NCBI GenBank assembly: GCA_028679935.1
Contig: JAJRAL010000162.1
Span: forward strand, 1-23,155
Reading direction: 5' to 3'
Source: Methanomassiliicoccales archaeon
Lineage (GTDB): Archaea > Thermoplasmatota > Thermoplasmata > Methanomassiliicoccales > UBA472
DNA length: 23,155 bases
This document shows, piece by piece, positions 1-8,286 of this stretch. Within the stretch, counting starts at the first letter, position 1. Every line of letters starts with the position of its first letter. The position numbers and the translations under genes are program-made. The notes beneath the pieces are model-generated. The model was not told the DNA's origin and searched no databases. It was given only the letters and a program-made list of their open reading frames with translations.

Positions 1-1063
1 TCGTGTTGACGGTGGTGTGGGTGCGGAGCAGCGCCCTCTCGGCCTCCTCCCTGCTCCAAGGATATCTCCATCCCAATGAACCGGAGCCCCCGCCGTCCTC
101 ATGCACCGATTTGATCATCTGGACGAGCTTCTCGTCGTCGAGCTCGATCCTCACCGGTTTGCTCAGATAGAACGTGTCCTGCTGGTCCCTCGCCGGATGG
201 TCCTGCGGAGTGAACAGAGTGTCCATGTTCCAGAATGCTGGCTGAACGTACTCGTCGTCGATCTCGGTGAAACCCATCTGGAGGAAGATTTTTCGGACCT
301 CGTCGGCGATGCGCGTGAGCATGTGCTTCTTCGCCGAGTACTCCGCCGGGGCGAACGTGCGGACGTCGTACTTGCGCAGCGAGACCTCCTTCCACCTGCC
401 GCTCTGGATTAGTTCGGGCGTGAGCTGCGCCACCTCGACCTTGACCTCGACGCCGAGGGCGAGCACCTCATTGCCCAGATCTGTGAGTTCTAGCCTTCTT
501 GAGATCTGAGGCCTCTCGGTGATCAGGTCCTGGCGCCCCTTGAGCTGAGCGACAACTTCGGGGGAGACCTCGTTCTCTGCCAGGTCCTTCTGGGCCAGCG
601 CCTTCAGGACCTTCTCATCCTCTGTGTCCGTGGTTAGAGCCGCCCTGCCCTGGTCTGTGAGGACCATGAGCGTCTGCTCGCCCTTCTCCATCCTGACGAG
701 GTTCTTCTTCCTTAGCCAGCCGATTGCCAGTGGCACCTCGCCCTTCTCCACGACCCGCTCGAGCGCCCCCATCGGCAGCGAGCCACCGTTCCTCTCTATC
801 GCGACGAGCGCCCTTCTCTCCGGCAACCCCTTCGCGACGATCTCCTTGTTCCTCAGGGAGTAGACCTTGACGGACGACTCCTTGATCGCGATGAGCCCCT
901 TCGTCTGCAGCCAGGAGGCACCGTTCATGACCTCGACAAGGTTGGAGAAGCCGCCGGCCTCGAAGACCTTCTCCGGACTGGCGCCGCTTCCTACCTTGTG
1001 CAGAGCCACCAGCACCTTATTCTCTTGTTGGCTCAAACCCTCCCGGACCTCCGAGGCGTTCAT
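1..1063 (-). CDS. pheS: Phenylalanyl-tRNA synthetase alpha subunit, partial (C-terminus outside window)
   Basis: The alpha subunit of phenylalanyl-tRNA synthetase carries the class II catalytic core that charges tRNA-Phe in the cytoplasm; the partner PheT is not in view. The frame runs open from ATG 1063 off the left edge, giving 354 residues. The first ~150 residues look like the winged-helix tRNA-binding region of archaeal/eukaryotic PheS. The catalytic part shows MDTLFTPQDHPARDQQDTFY at residues 280-299 and RTHTT near residue 347, both hallmarks of the family. It follows trmO by 22 bases and is probably in one transcript with trpS and trmO. No Shine-Dalgarno sequence precedes the ATG. Identification is firm; only the 3' end is missing. 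Confidence 0.95.
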   Translation of the reverse strand, partial: MNASEVREGLSQQENKVLVALHKVGSGASPEKVFEAGGFSNLVEVMNGASWLQTKGLIAIKESSVKVYSLRNKEIVAKGLPERRALVAIERNGGSLPMGALERVVEKGEVPLAIGWLRKKNLVRMEKGEQTLMVLTDQGRAALTTDTEDEKVLKALAQKDLAENEVSPEVVAQLKGRQDLITERPQISRRLELTDLGNEVLALGVEVKVEVAQLTPELIQSGRWKEVSLRKYDVRTFAPAEYSAKKHMLTRIADEVRKIFLQMGFTEIDDEYVQPAFWNMDTLFTPQDHPARDQQDTFYLSKPVRIELDDEKLVQMIKSVHEDGGGSGSLGWRYPWSREEAERALLRTHTTVNT

Positions 1064-1085
1064 GCTGAGAGAGAAAAGCACGTGG

Positions 1086-1577
1086 CTATTTGCACTTTAT
1101 GTCCTTTTGGTCCCAGCGAACCACCGGCTTGATGTCAAGGATCGGCGTGCCATTGAAGGCGTCGAGCCCCCTCACCTTGAGCCGGTTGCCCTTCCGGCCC
1201 AGTAGCTCGACCTGCGCCATTCCTATCGGGTTCGGACGACGAGGACTTCGGGTCGCGAAGACGCCCAGCAGCGGGTTGCTCTCATCGTTGCGAGGATGGA
1301 GCTTGAGGTCGTAGCCGTCGGAACGGTCGAAGTGGAATAGGACGATGATCTCCTTCTGCGATTCGATGCCGTCGAGACCCTCCTCGAGCTCCGGCAGGAT
1401 CTCTATTTCGCAGACGTCGTCTGGAGAAGCGCCCTTCCCGAGTCGGCGCACGCGGCCGATCGGTCTGAGCTCTACTCCTTGAACAGGAACTCTTCGAGGC
1501 GTCCTCTCGCCTCCTCCCTGCGCTTCTGATGCGCCTCGAGGAAGTGCACCAAGCGGTCGCTCAGCCTCTTCTTGCAT
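1086..1577 (-). CDS. trmO: TrmO/TsaA-family tRNA (t6A37) N6-methyltransferase
   Basis: TrmO-family proteins use S-adenosylmethionine to methylate N6 of t6A37 in certain tRNAs. The body shows the family signature: HPRNDESNPLLGVFATR, then SPRRPNPIGMAQVELL, then GLDAFNGTPILDIKP close to the C-terminus. The start is uncertain. Homology begins at about 1475 (VELRPIGRV), but that codon is GTA. Upstream in-frame ATGs lie at 1577 and 1607, inside trpS, and the only start without overlap is GTG 1451, which would remove the conserved first strand. I give 1577, meaning a ~106-base overlap with trpS; the extra N-terminal residues are not conserved-looking. An AAGGAG occurs at 1480-1475. Function is confident, start is not. 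Confidence 0.85.
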   Translation of the reverse strand: MQEEAERPLGALPRGASEAQGGGERTPRRVPVQGVELRPIGRVRRLGKGASPDDVCEIEILPELEEGLDGIESQKEIIVLFHFDRSDGYDLKLHPRNDESNPLLGVFATRSPRRPNPIGMAQVELLGRKGNRLKVRGLDAFNGTPILDIKPVVRWDQKDIKCK

Positions 1578-2587
1578 TCGCCACACAAGATGTCGCCCTT
1601 GCGGCATCGGTCCGCCAGGTCGTCTACGCCTTTGTCGTCCTCCTCGAAGAGGAAGTACTGGTACTTGTAGACGGAGCAGACCTCGGGCTTGCCGCCGGTC
1701 TTCTTCTGCTCCTCCGCGGAGACTGCGCCGCCAGTGAAGGCGTTGGCGATCTTCTTCCTCGCGACCTTCGGCGGGTCGGTCGTGAATATCGTCGTCTCCG
1801 GCTGAGACGAAGACATCTTGTCATTCCCGGTGAGCCCGGGGAACATTTTGCTGTGGATGAGCGCGGGCTTGTAGTAACCAAGCGACTCCGCCACGTCCCT
1901 CGTGACCCGGAAATGCGGGTCCTGGTCGATGCCGCAGGGGATGAGCACCGGGACGTTCTTCCCCTTCAGCTCGGACGGCAGGAACGCCGGCGCGGACTGC
2001 ATGCTCGTATAGAATATGCTGCCGATGTTGGTGGAGTTGTCGAAGCCGAACACCGCCCTGGTAGTGGAGAAAGTGACCTTCTTGGACACCTTCAGTGCGA
2101 GCGGGTAGAGCGTCCTGATGCACTTCGTGTCGACGATGATCTTTGTCAGCTTCGGGTCGAAGCCGAGCGCGATCACGTCGAGGGCGTTCTCGTAGGACGC
2201 CTTGAGCGTGTCCTCCATGCTCAGGTTCTCGTTGAACAGGAACTTCTCGTCGTCGGTCATCTGGAAGTAGAGCTCGGCGTGGAAGGTGTCCTGCAGCCAT
2301 TTGGTGAATATCCAGGGCATTAGGTGACCGAGGTGTGTGTGCCCCGAAGGTCCTCTTCCCGTGTACAGCACGAAATCCTCGCCCTTTTCCTTCATGTCGA
2401 GGATCCAGTCGAGGTCCCGTTGGGAATAGATGATGCCCCTCCGGAGCAGGGGATGAAGCGGCCCGTACTTGGACAGCCTGGCGAGCATGTCCTCGTCGAT
2501 GCGCTTGGTCCCGAAGCGCTTGATGAGCTCGTCGTAATCTATCTCGCCGGAGACCTCCCACGGGGTGACTGTGAAATCGCCCTCCAT
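1472..2587 (-). CDS. trpS: Tryptophanyl-tRNA synthetase, archaeal/eukaryotic type
   Basis: Class I synthetase that charges tRNA-Trp. The 371-residue product has the family N-terminus FTVTPWEVSGEIDYD, a HIGH-type motif HLGHL at residues 85-89 within TGRGPSGHTHLGHL, and a KMSSS motif at 257-261. A Cys pair (CGEC) near the C-terminus may be structural. The N-terminal block matches archaeal/eukaryotic TrpRS rather than the shorter bacterial type. I chose ATG 2587 because the conserved sequence starts right after it; an in-frame ATG at 2614 would add nine unremarkable residues. It is the first gene of a minus-strand group with trmO, whose frame overlaps its 3' end, and pheS. Confidence 0.94.
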   Translation of the reverse strand: MEGDFTVTPWEVSGEIDYDELIKRFGTKRIDEDMLARLSKYGPLHPLLRRGIIYSQRDLDWILDMKEKGEDFVLYTGRGPSGHTHLGHLMPWIFTKWLQDTFHAELYFQMTDDEKFLFNENLSMEDTLKASYENALDVIALGFDPKLTKIIVDTKCIRTLYPLALKVSKKVTFSTTRAVFGFDNSTNIGSIFYTSMQSAPAFLPSELKGKNVPVLIPCGIDQDPHFRVTRDVAESLGYYKPALIHSKMFPGLTGNDKMSSSQPETTIFTTDPPKVARKKIANAFTGGAVSAEEQKKTGGKPEVCSVYKYQYFLFEEDDKGVDDLADRCRKGDILCGECKKRLSDRLVHFLEAHQKRREEARGRLEEFLFKE

Positions 2588-2662
2588 CCTGGCACCGTCG
2601 CGTGCGTAGCGCATGAGCGCTAATGAATCTTTCCGACACTGGCAAAAACAGAAATCATGAGC

Positions 2663-2682
2663 GGCGGGGCTTGCGCCCCGCC
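2663..2682 (-). terminator. GNRA-loop hairpin, likely terminator of the beta-helix protein gene
   Basis: Just past the stop at 2694, the minus strand reads GGCGGGGC-GCAA-GCCCCGCC, a perfect 8-bp GC stem closed by a GCAA (GNRA) tetraloop. A T-rich stretch (tttctgttttt) follows about 10 bases later. It separates the large surface-protein gene from trpS. The stem is seen directly; its role in termination or 3'-end stability is inferred. Confidence 0.6.
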
Positions 2683-2693
2683 TAAGATCTTTC

Positions 2694-5600
2694 CTACTTC
2701 TTCCGCCTCATCATGGCCACCGCGATCCCGGCGATGAGTACTATGACCACCAGGACGCCCGCGATGAGCAGCACGGTGTTGTCAATCGTGCCGCCGCTGC
2801 TAAGGCTCGCGTGCGCCTCGGCAGACATGGTGCTCGCACCGTTCGCGTTCTGGGCTACTATCCAATAGTAGTAGGTCTGGCCGGTGTTGACCGCCGTGTC
2901 GGTGAACGTCGTCGTGGTCGCGTTCGCATAGACCGTTCCACCGGTGGACGTCAGGCTGCGGTAGATCACGTACTTCGTGATCGGCGAGCCATGGTCGGCC
3001 GGAGCGGTCCAGCTGACGGTTATGATCGAGCTCGAGCCCGTCGCTGTGACTCCCGTCACCTGGTCGGGCTGCCCTCCGAAGACCAACGTCGCCTCGTTCG
3101 AGGCCGACGCGTTGCCCAACGAGTTCTCCGCTTTCACCACGTAGTAGTAGCGCGTGCCCGTGACGAGCCCGCTCGACGGGTCGACGTACGTCATCGCGCT
3201 GCCGCTCGGCGTCATAGTGTGTATCGGCGCCCCGTACGCGCCGGCGGTCGTCGACCGGTAGACGTAGTAGTGCGTCAGCGGCAACGAGCCGTTGAACGGG
3301 GCCGTCCAGGTCAGCGTCACTCCGGACGTCGACGAGGACGCATGCAGATCGGTTATCGCTATAGGCACCGTTTGCAAAACCACCGTAACGGTCTTTATCC
3401 TGAAGTTGCCCGCCTTGTCCCAGGCCCTGACCGAGATCACGTTGTCCCCGCTCGCCGTCAGCGTCACGGTCGCGTTCGGGTTCAGCGAGGCGTTCTGCCA
3501 GGCGCCGGTCCCGACCCTCACTTCGACGTAGGCGAGGCCGGAATCGTTGTCGTTCGCAGTCCATGTCACGTTGACGTGGGGGTCGACGAACGTCGCGCCG
3601 CTTGCCGGTGAGGTTATGTTGAGCACCGGCGGCTCGGTGTCAGAGAGCGGGTAGTAGTCCTTGCTCCCGGACGAGCCACCGAGCACGTAGGGTGCGTCGA
3701 CTATGCCGTCGTGGTCTGCGTCAGGGAAGAGCCAGTCGGTCCACAAGTTGCCGCTATGCGCGGTGCTGTTCCAGGCGTTCGCGTCCGCGTCAGATGCCTG
3801 GATATGCGACGGGTTGTAGGTCGTCGTGGCGCCATTGTTGTTCGCGAAGCGGTTGGCGTAGAGCATGTTGCTCTCCGAGCCAGAGGTGATGTAGACGCCG
3901 TAGTTGCTCGACTTGACGAAGTTGTTCACCGTGAACAGGTTGCTGTCCGACGAGCCGGTCATGTACACGCCGTAGGACCGGCTGTACGTGATGGCGTTCG
4001 CGTGGATGAAGTTCGCATCGGCGCTATTGATGTACAATCCCCAGTAGCTGTAGTTGAACGTGTTGCCCACGATCGTATTGCGCATCGAGTTGTACAGGTA
4101 GATGGCGTACCAGGTCGAGTTGATGTAATTCATCGAGATCGTGTTGGCGTCGGACTGGTAGCAATACACGCCGTAGCTGCCGATGTTCTTCCCCTTGTTG
4201 CCGCTGATCGTGTTCCAGGTCGAGTAGTACAAGTAGACGCCGCCGCTACTGTCGCGATCGAACGCGCAGCCGCTGATCGTGCAGCCGGTCGAGTACGAGA
4301 GATAGACGGCGTAGGATTTCGCATCGCGCAGGTCGCAGTTCAGCACCTTGATGTTCTTGCAGTAGCCACCCATAACGCTGACCGAGGCATTGTTCATGAC
4401 GAGCCCGGAGAGCACGGCGTTGCTGACGTTCCCCAGAATGACCTCACCGGCGTCGTTCGGGACGCTGGCGTTATCCATGTTCTGGTTCTTGTAGTAGTAC
4501 ACCTTCTTGCCGTTCACCGTGTTGTTGACCGGGATGTCCTGCGTCACGAAGGTGTCCCTGTTGCCCGCCAGGTAGATCGAGGTCTTGTACATCCGGTTGT
4601 CGAAGATGCGGCTCGCGGTCGCAGAGTAGACGTACAAGCCGTAGGTGCCCTGGAAGAAATCGTTGTTCTTCACTAGGCTGTTCGGCGCATAGGACAGATA
4701 CAGCCCTATATAGCCGTAGGAGAAGTTGTTCCCCTCGATCCTGTTCCCGTTGCCTGAGTACACGTACACCGCGTAGCTGCCTGAGGTGAAGGCGTTGCTG
4801 ACCACGCTGCATCCCGTGCAGTACTCCATGTACACGCCGTAATTCCAGACGCTGAACGTGCAGCCGGTCACGGTGACTCCTGAGGCGGAGCTGATGAGCA
4901 CCGCCTCGATCACCGGCGACGAGAAGGTGATGCCCGAGATGGTGAGCGCGGTCACGTTGACCACGATCACCTGTCCGGCATCCGCCGGCACTATCGTCGC
5001 TCCGAAGTCGCCGTTCTTGTAGAGGTACACTGGCTTGCCGGCGACGGTGTTGTTCGGCGTGATCTCGACGGTGCTCAGGTAGTCCACGCTGCCGTCGAGG
5101 AAGAATCCGTGCGTCATCGCGTTGCCGTAGTACCTGACATCCAAGCCGTAGTAGTCGTACACGTCGAAGTAGCAGTTGTAGAACGCGTTCGCGAAGTAGG
5201 TGTTGTTTTCGCCGAAATACGAGTAGACGCCGTAGCTCACGCCCGACAAGTTGTTGTTCGACACGACGAACCCGGTCGCCAAGTACGAGAAGTACATCCC
5301 GTACGAGCCAGAGCCGGAGCAGTTGTTGTTTTCGATGATGCAGTTCGCCACGGAGTCGGCGTAGACGGACGTGGAGGATGGCGACAGGCGGTTGTTCTTG
5401 ATGCTGTGCCCCGAGCCCCCTTCCATGAAGATCTCGTAGCTGAATCCGGTCACAGTGCTCCAATCGACACGGCAGTCGGTCGAGGACTCGAGCCTGATCC
5501 CGGAGTCATCACCGAGCGCGATCGTGGTCGAGTTCACCGTCACGTTGTCGGAGTACCCCGCGTAGACGCCGTAGTTGCAGTGCCCGAGCCAGCAGTTTTC

Positions 5601-7244
5601 GATGGTGATGTTGCGCGAGTAGGAGATCGTTATCGGCTCGCTCACATTGCCTATCTGCTTTGATTGGATGGTGACTCCAGTGGCGTTCGCAAGGAAGACC
5701 TGGCCGACATCGCCGGCGATCGAAGCACCGCCGAGATCGACGTTCGCCAGATAGACCAGCGGCTTGCCGTTGACGGTGTTGTTCGTCGGGATGTGGTGGG
5801 TGGCGAGGTACGTGTAGTAGACCGCTCCGCCCATCCCGCATTCGGTCATCTGGTTGGACCACATCGTGTCGTTCGTGGAGTCCTGGTCGAAGTAGACGGC
5901 GTAGACCCCCGAGTAGGTGGCCGAGAGCACGTTGTTCGCGATCAGGCAGTTGTCGTCCTCCCAGGCCTGGATGCCGTAGGTGCCGATGCCGGTGATGGTG
6001 TTGCCCATGATCCTCGAGCCGTCGCTGTAACGGATGTGGACCGAGGTCCTGACGTTGGCGAACGTGTTGCCGTTCACATCGAGGAATGGACCTGCGTAGC
6101 AGTAGACACCATAGCCCGCGTTGGCGAAGGTGCAGCCGGTCACGCTGACGCCGCTGGTGCGGTAGAGCATGACGGCGCCGCTCACGTTGTTGATCGAGAG
6201 GCCCGCGATGTGGAGGTTCGAGACATTGCCGGCGATGACCTCGCCAGCGGCGGTCGGAACGACAACGCCGCTCATGTCGCCGTTATGATAGTACATCACC
6301 TTCTTGCCGTTCACCGAGTTGTCCTCGGTGATCGTCAGCGAACCGAAGTTCGCCAGCGAGCCGCCACTGAGCTCGATAGAGCATCCGGTGAGCGTGTTGT
6401 TCTTGACCTTTGATCTGTCGGCGTACTGCAGGGACATGCCCGTGCTGCTCGCCTTGTAGACCGTGTTGTTCTCGATCGAGGCCGCGACGCAATCGGTCGT
6501 AAGCATCCCGGTGGTTGAGCTGAAGGCCTTGTTCCATGTGACCGAAAGCGCGTCACAGTAAGAGGTGGCGATGCCGCAGTAGCAGAATGAGACGTTGTTC
6601 TGGGTCACGGTGACCTGGTCCGCATACTGGATGTACATGCCGTAGGTGCTCGGATGGCTGCAGTCGTTGCCCTGGACCAGGATTCGCGCCAGTCTGCCAC
6701 TGGAATATCCCTGGATCTGCAAGCCCGCCTGGCTGTTGTGCGTCAGGACGTTGTTCGTTACCGACACGTCGTGCGAACCGTCCCTGACCATGACCCCATA
6801 GTTGTTGTGGCTGACGAAGCAGCCGTTGATCGTACCATTGGCGGTATGGTAGAGATGGATGCCAGCTCCCGAGAATAGCGATACGCTGCCGGTCGAGACG
6901 GCGTTCTGGATCACGCAGCCTTGGATCTTGAAGTGCTTGGTGACGTTGCCGATGAAGATCCCCGCGCCAGTATCGTTGGCGTTGATGTCGAGGTTCTGGA
7001 TGAGGAACGGATTGCTCACCGTCCCGTCGCCAGGCCATCCCTCGGCGGCCGCCTTCGCTCCGAAGGCGGCATCGCTGTCGATCCTGAAGGGCGCGTGCCC
7101 GATCTTGCCTGCGGCGATAGTCGCGAACACTGGGCTGGGGCCGCCGGTCGGCACTCCAGCAGCCGAGACGCCCGTGGCCTCGAAGACCTCGAGCATGACG
7201 GCGAATCCCGTGGACACGAACAGCGCCGCGATGAACAGGGCCAT
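2694..7244 (-). CDS. Secreted, membrane-anchored NosD-like beta-helix protein with Ig-like and fibronectin III domains
   Basis: A 1516-residue surface protein with a hydrophobic signal segment at residues ~2-20. From ~50 to ~1180 it is a long run of parallel-beta-helix (PbH1/NosD) repeats, rich in N, G, S and Y, with phrases such as NNYGVM and SYGVYCYQS roughly every 22-24 residues. Four copies of an NTVNGK...AGQVI..NVT module interrupt the helix. The helix ends near residue 1175 with DADHDGIVDAPY, a calcium-loop-like motif common at the end of archaeal NosD proteins. An Ig-like domain (~1200-1285) and two fibronectin III domains (~1290-1385, ~1390-1475) follow. The C-terminus has a transmembrane helix at ~1488-1510 and the basic tail MRRKK, so the protein is probably anchored outside the cell. 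ATG 7244 is the only usable start; the upstream frame has no ATG, GTG or TTG nearby. The ligand or role is unknown; adhesion, carbohydrate binding or cell-surface structure are all possible. Confidence 0.9.
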   Translation of the reverse strand: MALFIAALFVSTGFAVMLEVFEATGVSAAGVPTGGPSPVFATIAAGKIGHAPFRIDSDAAFGAKAAAEGWPGDGTVSNPFLIQNLDINANDTGAGIFIGNVTKHFKIQGCVIQNAVSTGSVSLFSGAGIHLYHTANGTINGCFVSHNNYGVMVRDGSHDVSVTNNVLTHNSQAGLQIQGYSSGRLARILVQGNDCSHPSTYGMYIQYADQVTVTQNNVSFCYCGIATSYCDALSVTWNKAFSSTTGMLTTDCVAASIENNTVYKASSTGMSLQYADRSKVKNNTLTGCSIELSGGSLANFGSLTITEDNSVNGKKVMYYHNGDMSGVVVPTAAGEVIAGNVSNLHIAGLSINNVSGAVMLYRTSGVSVTGCTFANAGYGVYCYAGPFLDVNGNTFANVRTSVHIRYSDGSRIMGNTITGIGTYGIQAWEDDNCLIANNVLSATYSGVYAVYFDQDSTNDTMWSNQMTECGMGGAVYYTYLATHHIPTNNTVNGKPLVYLANVDLGGASIAGDVGQVFLANATGVTIQSKQIGNVSEPITISYSRNITIENCWLGHCNYGVYAGYSDNVTVNSTTIALGDDSGIRLESSTDCRVDWSTVTGFSYEIFMEGGSGHSIKNNRLSPSSTSVYADSVANCIIENNNCSGSGSYGMYFSYLATGFVVSNNNLSGVSYGVYSYFGENNTYFANAFYNCYFDVYDYYGLDVRYYGNAMTHGFFLDGSVDYLSTVEITPNNTVAGKPVYLYKNGDFGATIVPADAGQVIVVNVTALTISGITFSSPVIEAVLISSASGVTVTGCTFSVWNYGVYMEYCTGCSVVSNAFTSGSYAVYVYSGNGNRIEGNNFSYGYIGLYLSYAPNSLVKNNDFFQGTYGLYVYSATASRIFDNRMYKTSIYLAGNRDTFVTQDIPVNNTVNGKKVYYYKNQNMDNASVPNDAGEVILGNVSNAVLSGLVMNNASVSVMGGYCKNIKVLNCDLRDAKSYAVYLSYSTGCTISGCAFDRDSSGGVYLYYSTWNTISGNKGKNIGSYGVYCYQSDANTISMNYINSTWYAIYLYNSMRNTIVGNTFNYSYWGLYINSADANFIHANAITYSRSYGVYMTGSSDSNLFTVNNFVKSSNYGVYITSGSESNMLYANRFANNNGATTTYNPSHIQASDADANAWNSTAHSGNLWTDWLFPDADHDGIVDAPYVLGGSSGSKDYYPLSDTEPPVLNITSPASGATFVDPHVNVTWTANDNDSGLAYVEVRVGTGAWQNASLNPNATVTLTASGDNVISVRAWDKAGNFRIKTVTVVLQTVPIAITDLHASSSTSGVTLTWTAPFNGSLPLTHYYVYRSTTAGAYGAPIHTMTPSGSAMTYVDPSSGLVTGTRYYYVVKAENSLGNASASNEATLVFGGQPDQVTGVTATGSSSIITVSWTAPADHGSPITKYVIYRSLTSTGGTVYANATTTTFTDTAVNTGQTYYYWIVAQNANGASTMSAEAHASLSSGGTIDNTVLLIAGVLVVIVLIAGIAVAMMRRKK
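4400..6335 (-). repeat. Four spaced NTVNGK/AGQVI protein modules within the beta-helix gene
   Basis: Inside the large beta-helix gene a ~45-residue unit recurs at about 6335-6190, 5795-5660, 5065-4930 and 4545-4400. Each begins with (N/S)TV(N/A)GK, continues with a Y/V-rich strand and a D or N turn, then AG(Q/E)V(I/F) and N(V/A)(T/S). Spacing between copies is roughly 540, 730 and 525 bases. The units divide the beta-helix into blocks, as if a block had been duplicated. Divergence between copies points to an old duplication. Confidence 0.75.
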
Positions 7245-7552
7245 GGCCTTGCTCTTGCGAACGTTGCCATCGCCCTCACTAGCTGATGCTGCTGTACTCA
7301 GAATCTCAACCCCACAATGGAGTCCCTTCTCGGGACCGAGTTTTCTAGAGGCGGGGCGGGTGATAATGGTTGCGATGTTGGCGTCTGAATCTCATTCTAC
7401 TTAGTCCTGCATCCCTCTTGTCACTCCTCCAACAACACAACCTGAGCCTTTTTCGGGAACTTCTACGGAGTGTCTGCGAGGTGTTACTTGCGCTGAACGC
7501 TGAGAACATATTCGGCAATTTCATTGACATTCAGGGTCGTTATCTAGTCATT
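7245..7552. other. Non-coding gap upstream of the beta-helix gene
   Basis: About 300 bases between the beta-helix gene and the decayed RHS fragment. I see no convincing gene here; a 61-codon minus-strand frame (7530-7345) has arginine-rich, featureless sequence. The gap must hold the beta-helix promoter, but no clear TATA box stands out. It contains a small inverted repeat, GTCCC-TTCTC-GGGAC (7322-7336), and one copy of a ~48-base imperfect repeat (7284-7333) matched at 8108-8153. Confidence 0.5.
7284..7333 (-). repeat. Short imperfect repeat, copy 1 (upstream of beta-helix gene)
   Basis: This segment aligns with 8108-8153 over about 48 bases. Shared blocks on the plus strand include tgatg-tgctgt-ctc-gaa-ctca-ccc-aca-tgga-tccc, with about three single-base gaps. 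Copy 1 lies some 40-90 bases upstream of the beta-helix start; copy 2 lies at the broken end of the RHS remnant. Whether it is regulatory, a rearrangement footprint or partly chance cannot be told by eye. Confidence 0.45.
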
Positions 7553-8100
7553 CTAGTCTCCGATGATCCTCTCTTCGCACTCTTCGAACTCGCGGTCTCC
7601 ATAGTTCTGGAATGCATCGACCTCGGCGAGCGCGGGCTGAGAGCATCCAAGTCCTTCACCAATACGATTCAGGCATATTTGATTCGACGTCTGTGGGTTG
7701 GATGCGGAGACCGACTCGGTGTCCAGTTCGTAGAACCTCCCGAGCCCAGGGTCGTAGTGCCTCGCCGAGAGGTAATACAGGCCGGTCGGCGTGTCCCTGA
7801 TCTCGCTCGCGTACGTGGCTCTGCTCGTTCCGGTCGTGGTGACCGGCGTCCCGAACGGCTTGTACGCAATGACGCTGAAGAGCGGCGTGGCGAAGTCGCC
7901 GTTGTTCAGGACCATTCGGACCGAACCGAGCGCGTCGCAGACGTACGACTGCTTCTCAGTCGGTGAGACGACCCTCAGCTCGAGCTTGCTCCCTAGGTAG
8001 AGGTACTTCCATCCCTTGTTGTCCGAACCTACTTCGCAGATTGTGTCATAACCTTGGTAGACATAGCGGTGACCGTCCCGGACTCTTCGGTCTTCGCCCT
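7553..8100 (-). pseudogene. Decayed second copy of the RHS C-terminal core (orphan tip), frameshifted
   Basis: Translated on the minus strand this repeats the end of the intact RHS gene: CEVGSDNKGWKYLYLGSKLE, SYVCDALGSVRMVLNNGDF, then IRDTPTGLYYLSARHYDPGL and GRFYELD. The matching stretch in the intact gene is at about 9679-10060. The 5' end is broken near 8100: AKTE..., equivalent to AKTVEG in the intact protein, lies in another frame, and the alignment needs one lost base near 8075. After GRFYELD the sequence diverges and stops at 7553 after about 50 residues (NQICLNRIGEGLGCSQPALA and beyond), so the RHS core motif NRYVY...DPSG is missing. It has no signal peptide or plausible start of its own. 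It fits an orphan RHS tip left by recombination, now decaying. Confidence 0.75.
7720..8080. repeat. Direct DNA repeat of the RHS core, copy 1
   Basis: About 360 bases repeated at 9679-10039 in the same orientation, offset 1959 bases. The section 7891-8030 looks about 90% or more identical by eye to 9850-9989; the section 7720-7890 is nearer 80%. Such a repeat could recombine and delete the intact RHS C-terminus together with the gene at 8287-8814. Confidence 0.75.
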
Positions 8101-8107
8101 ACGTGTA

Positions 8108-8153
8108 TGATGTTGCTGTGCTCGAACCTCATCCCACACTGGATCCCCTCGAA
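8108..8153 (-). repeat. Short imperfect repeat, copy 2 (at broken end of RHS remnant)
   Basis: Partner of 7284-7333. It begins right where similarity of the remnant to the intact RHS gene fades, which makes a junction footprint possible. After the repeat both copies share AGGGCGA on the minus strand. Confidence 0.4.
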
Positions 8154-8286
8154 CGCACCGAATCCTGGTGCAGGCGGTGAAATGCTTCTGATGGTCAAGA
8201 AGGACGACCCCGATGCACGTTAGTAGAACCTGAGAATCATAGAACCCCGACACAATCCAAGGAATGACCGATGAGGGACTCGTGTT

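Noticed and set aside
3711..4676. Long plus-strand frame (321 codons) opposite the beta-helix gene
   Set aside because: Valine/arginine-rich mirror of a GC-rich coding strand; the minus-strand protein has clear domains.
3700..6900. Possible CRISPR-like or tandem DNA repeats in the beta-helix gene
   Set aside because: Repetition is at protein level with diverged codons and irregular spacing; no identical DNA repeat-spacer pattern.
7345..7530. 61-codon minus-strand frame below the RHS remnant, as an immunity gene of the orphan tip
   Set aside because: Arginine-rich, no recognisable motif, no Shine-Dalgarno sequence or promoter; position alone is not enough.
8029..8253. 74-codon minus-strand frame overlapping the RHS remnant
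   Set aside because: Its only similarity (RRAKTE) is the frameshifted continuation of the remnant, not a separate gene.
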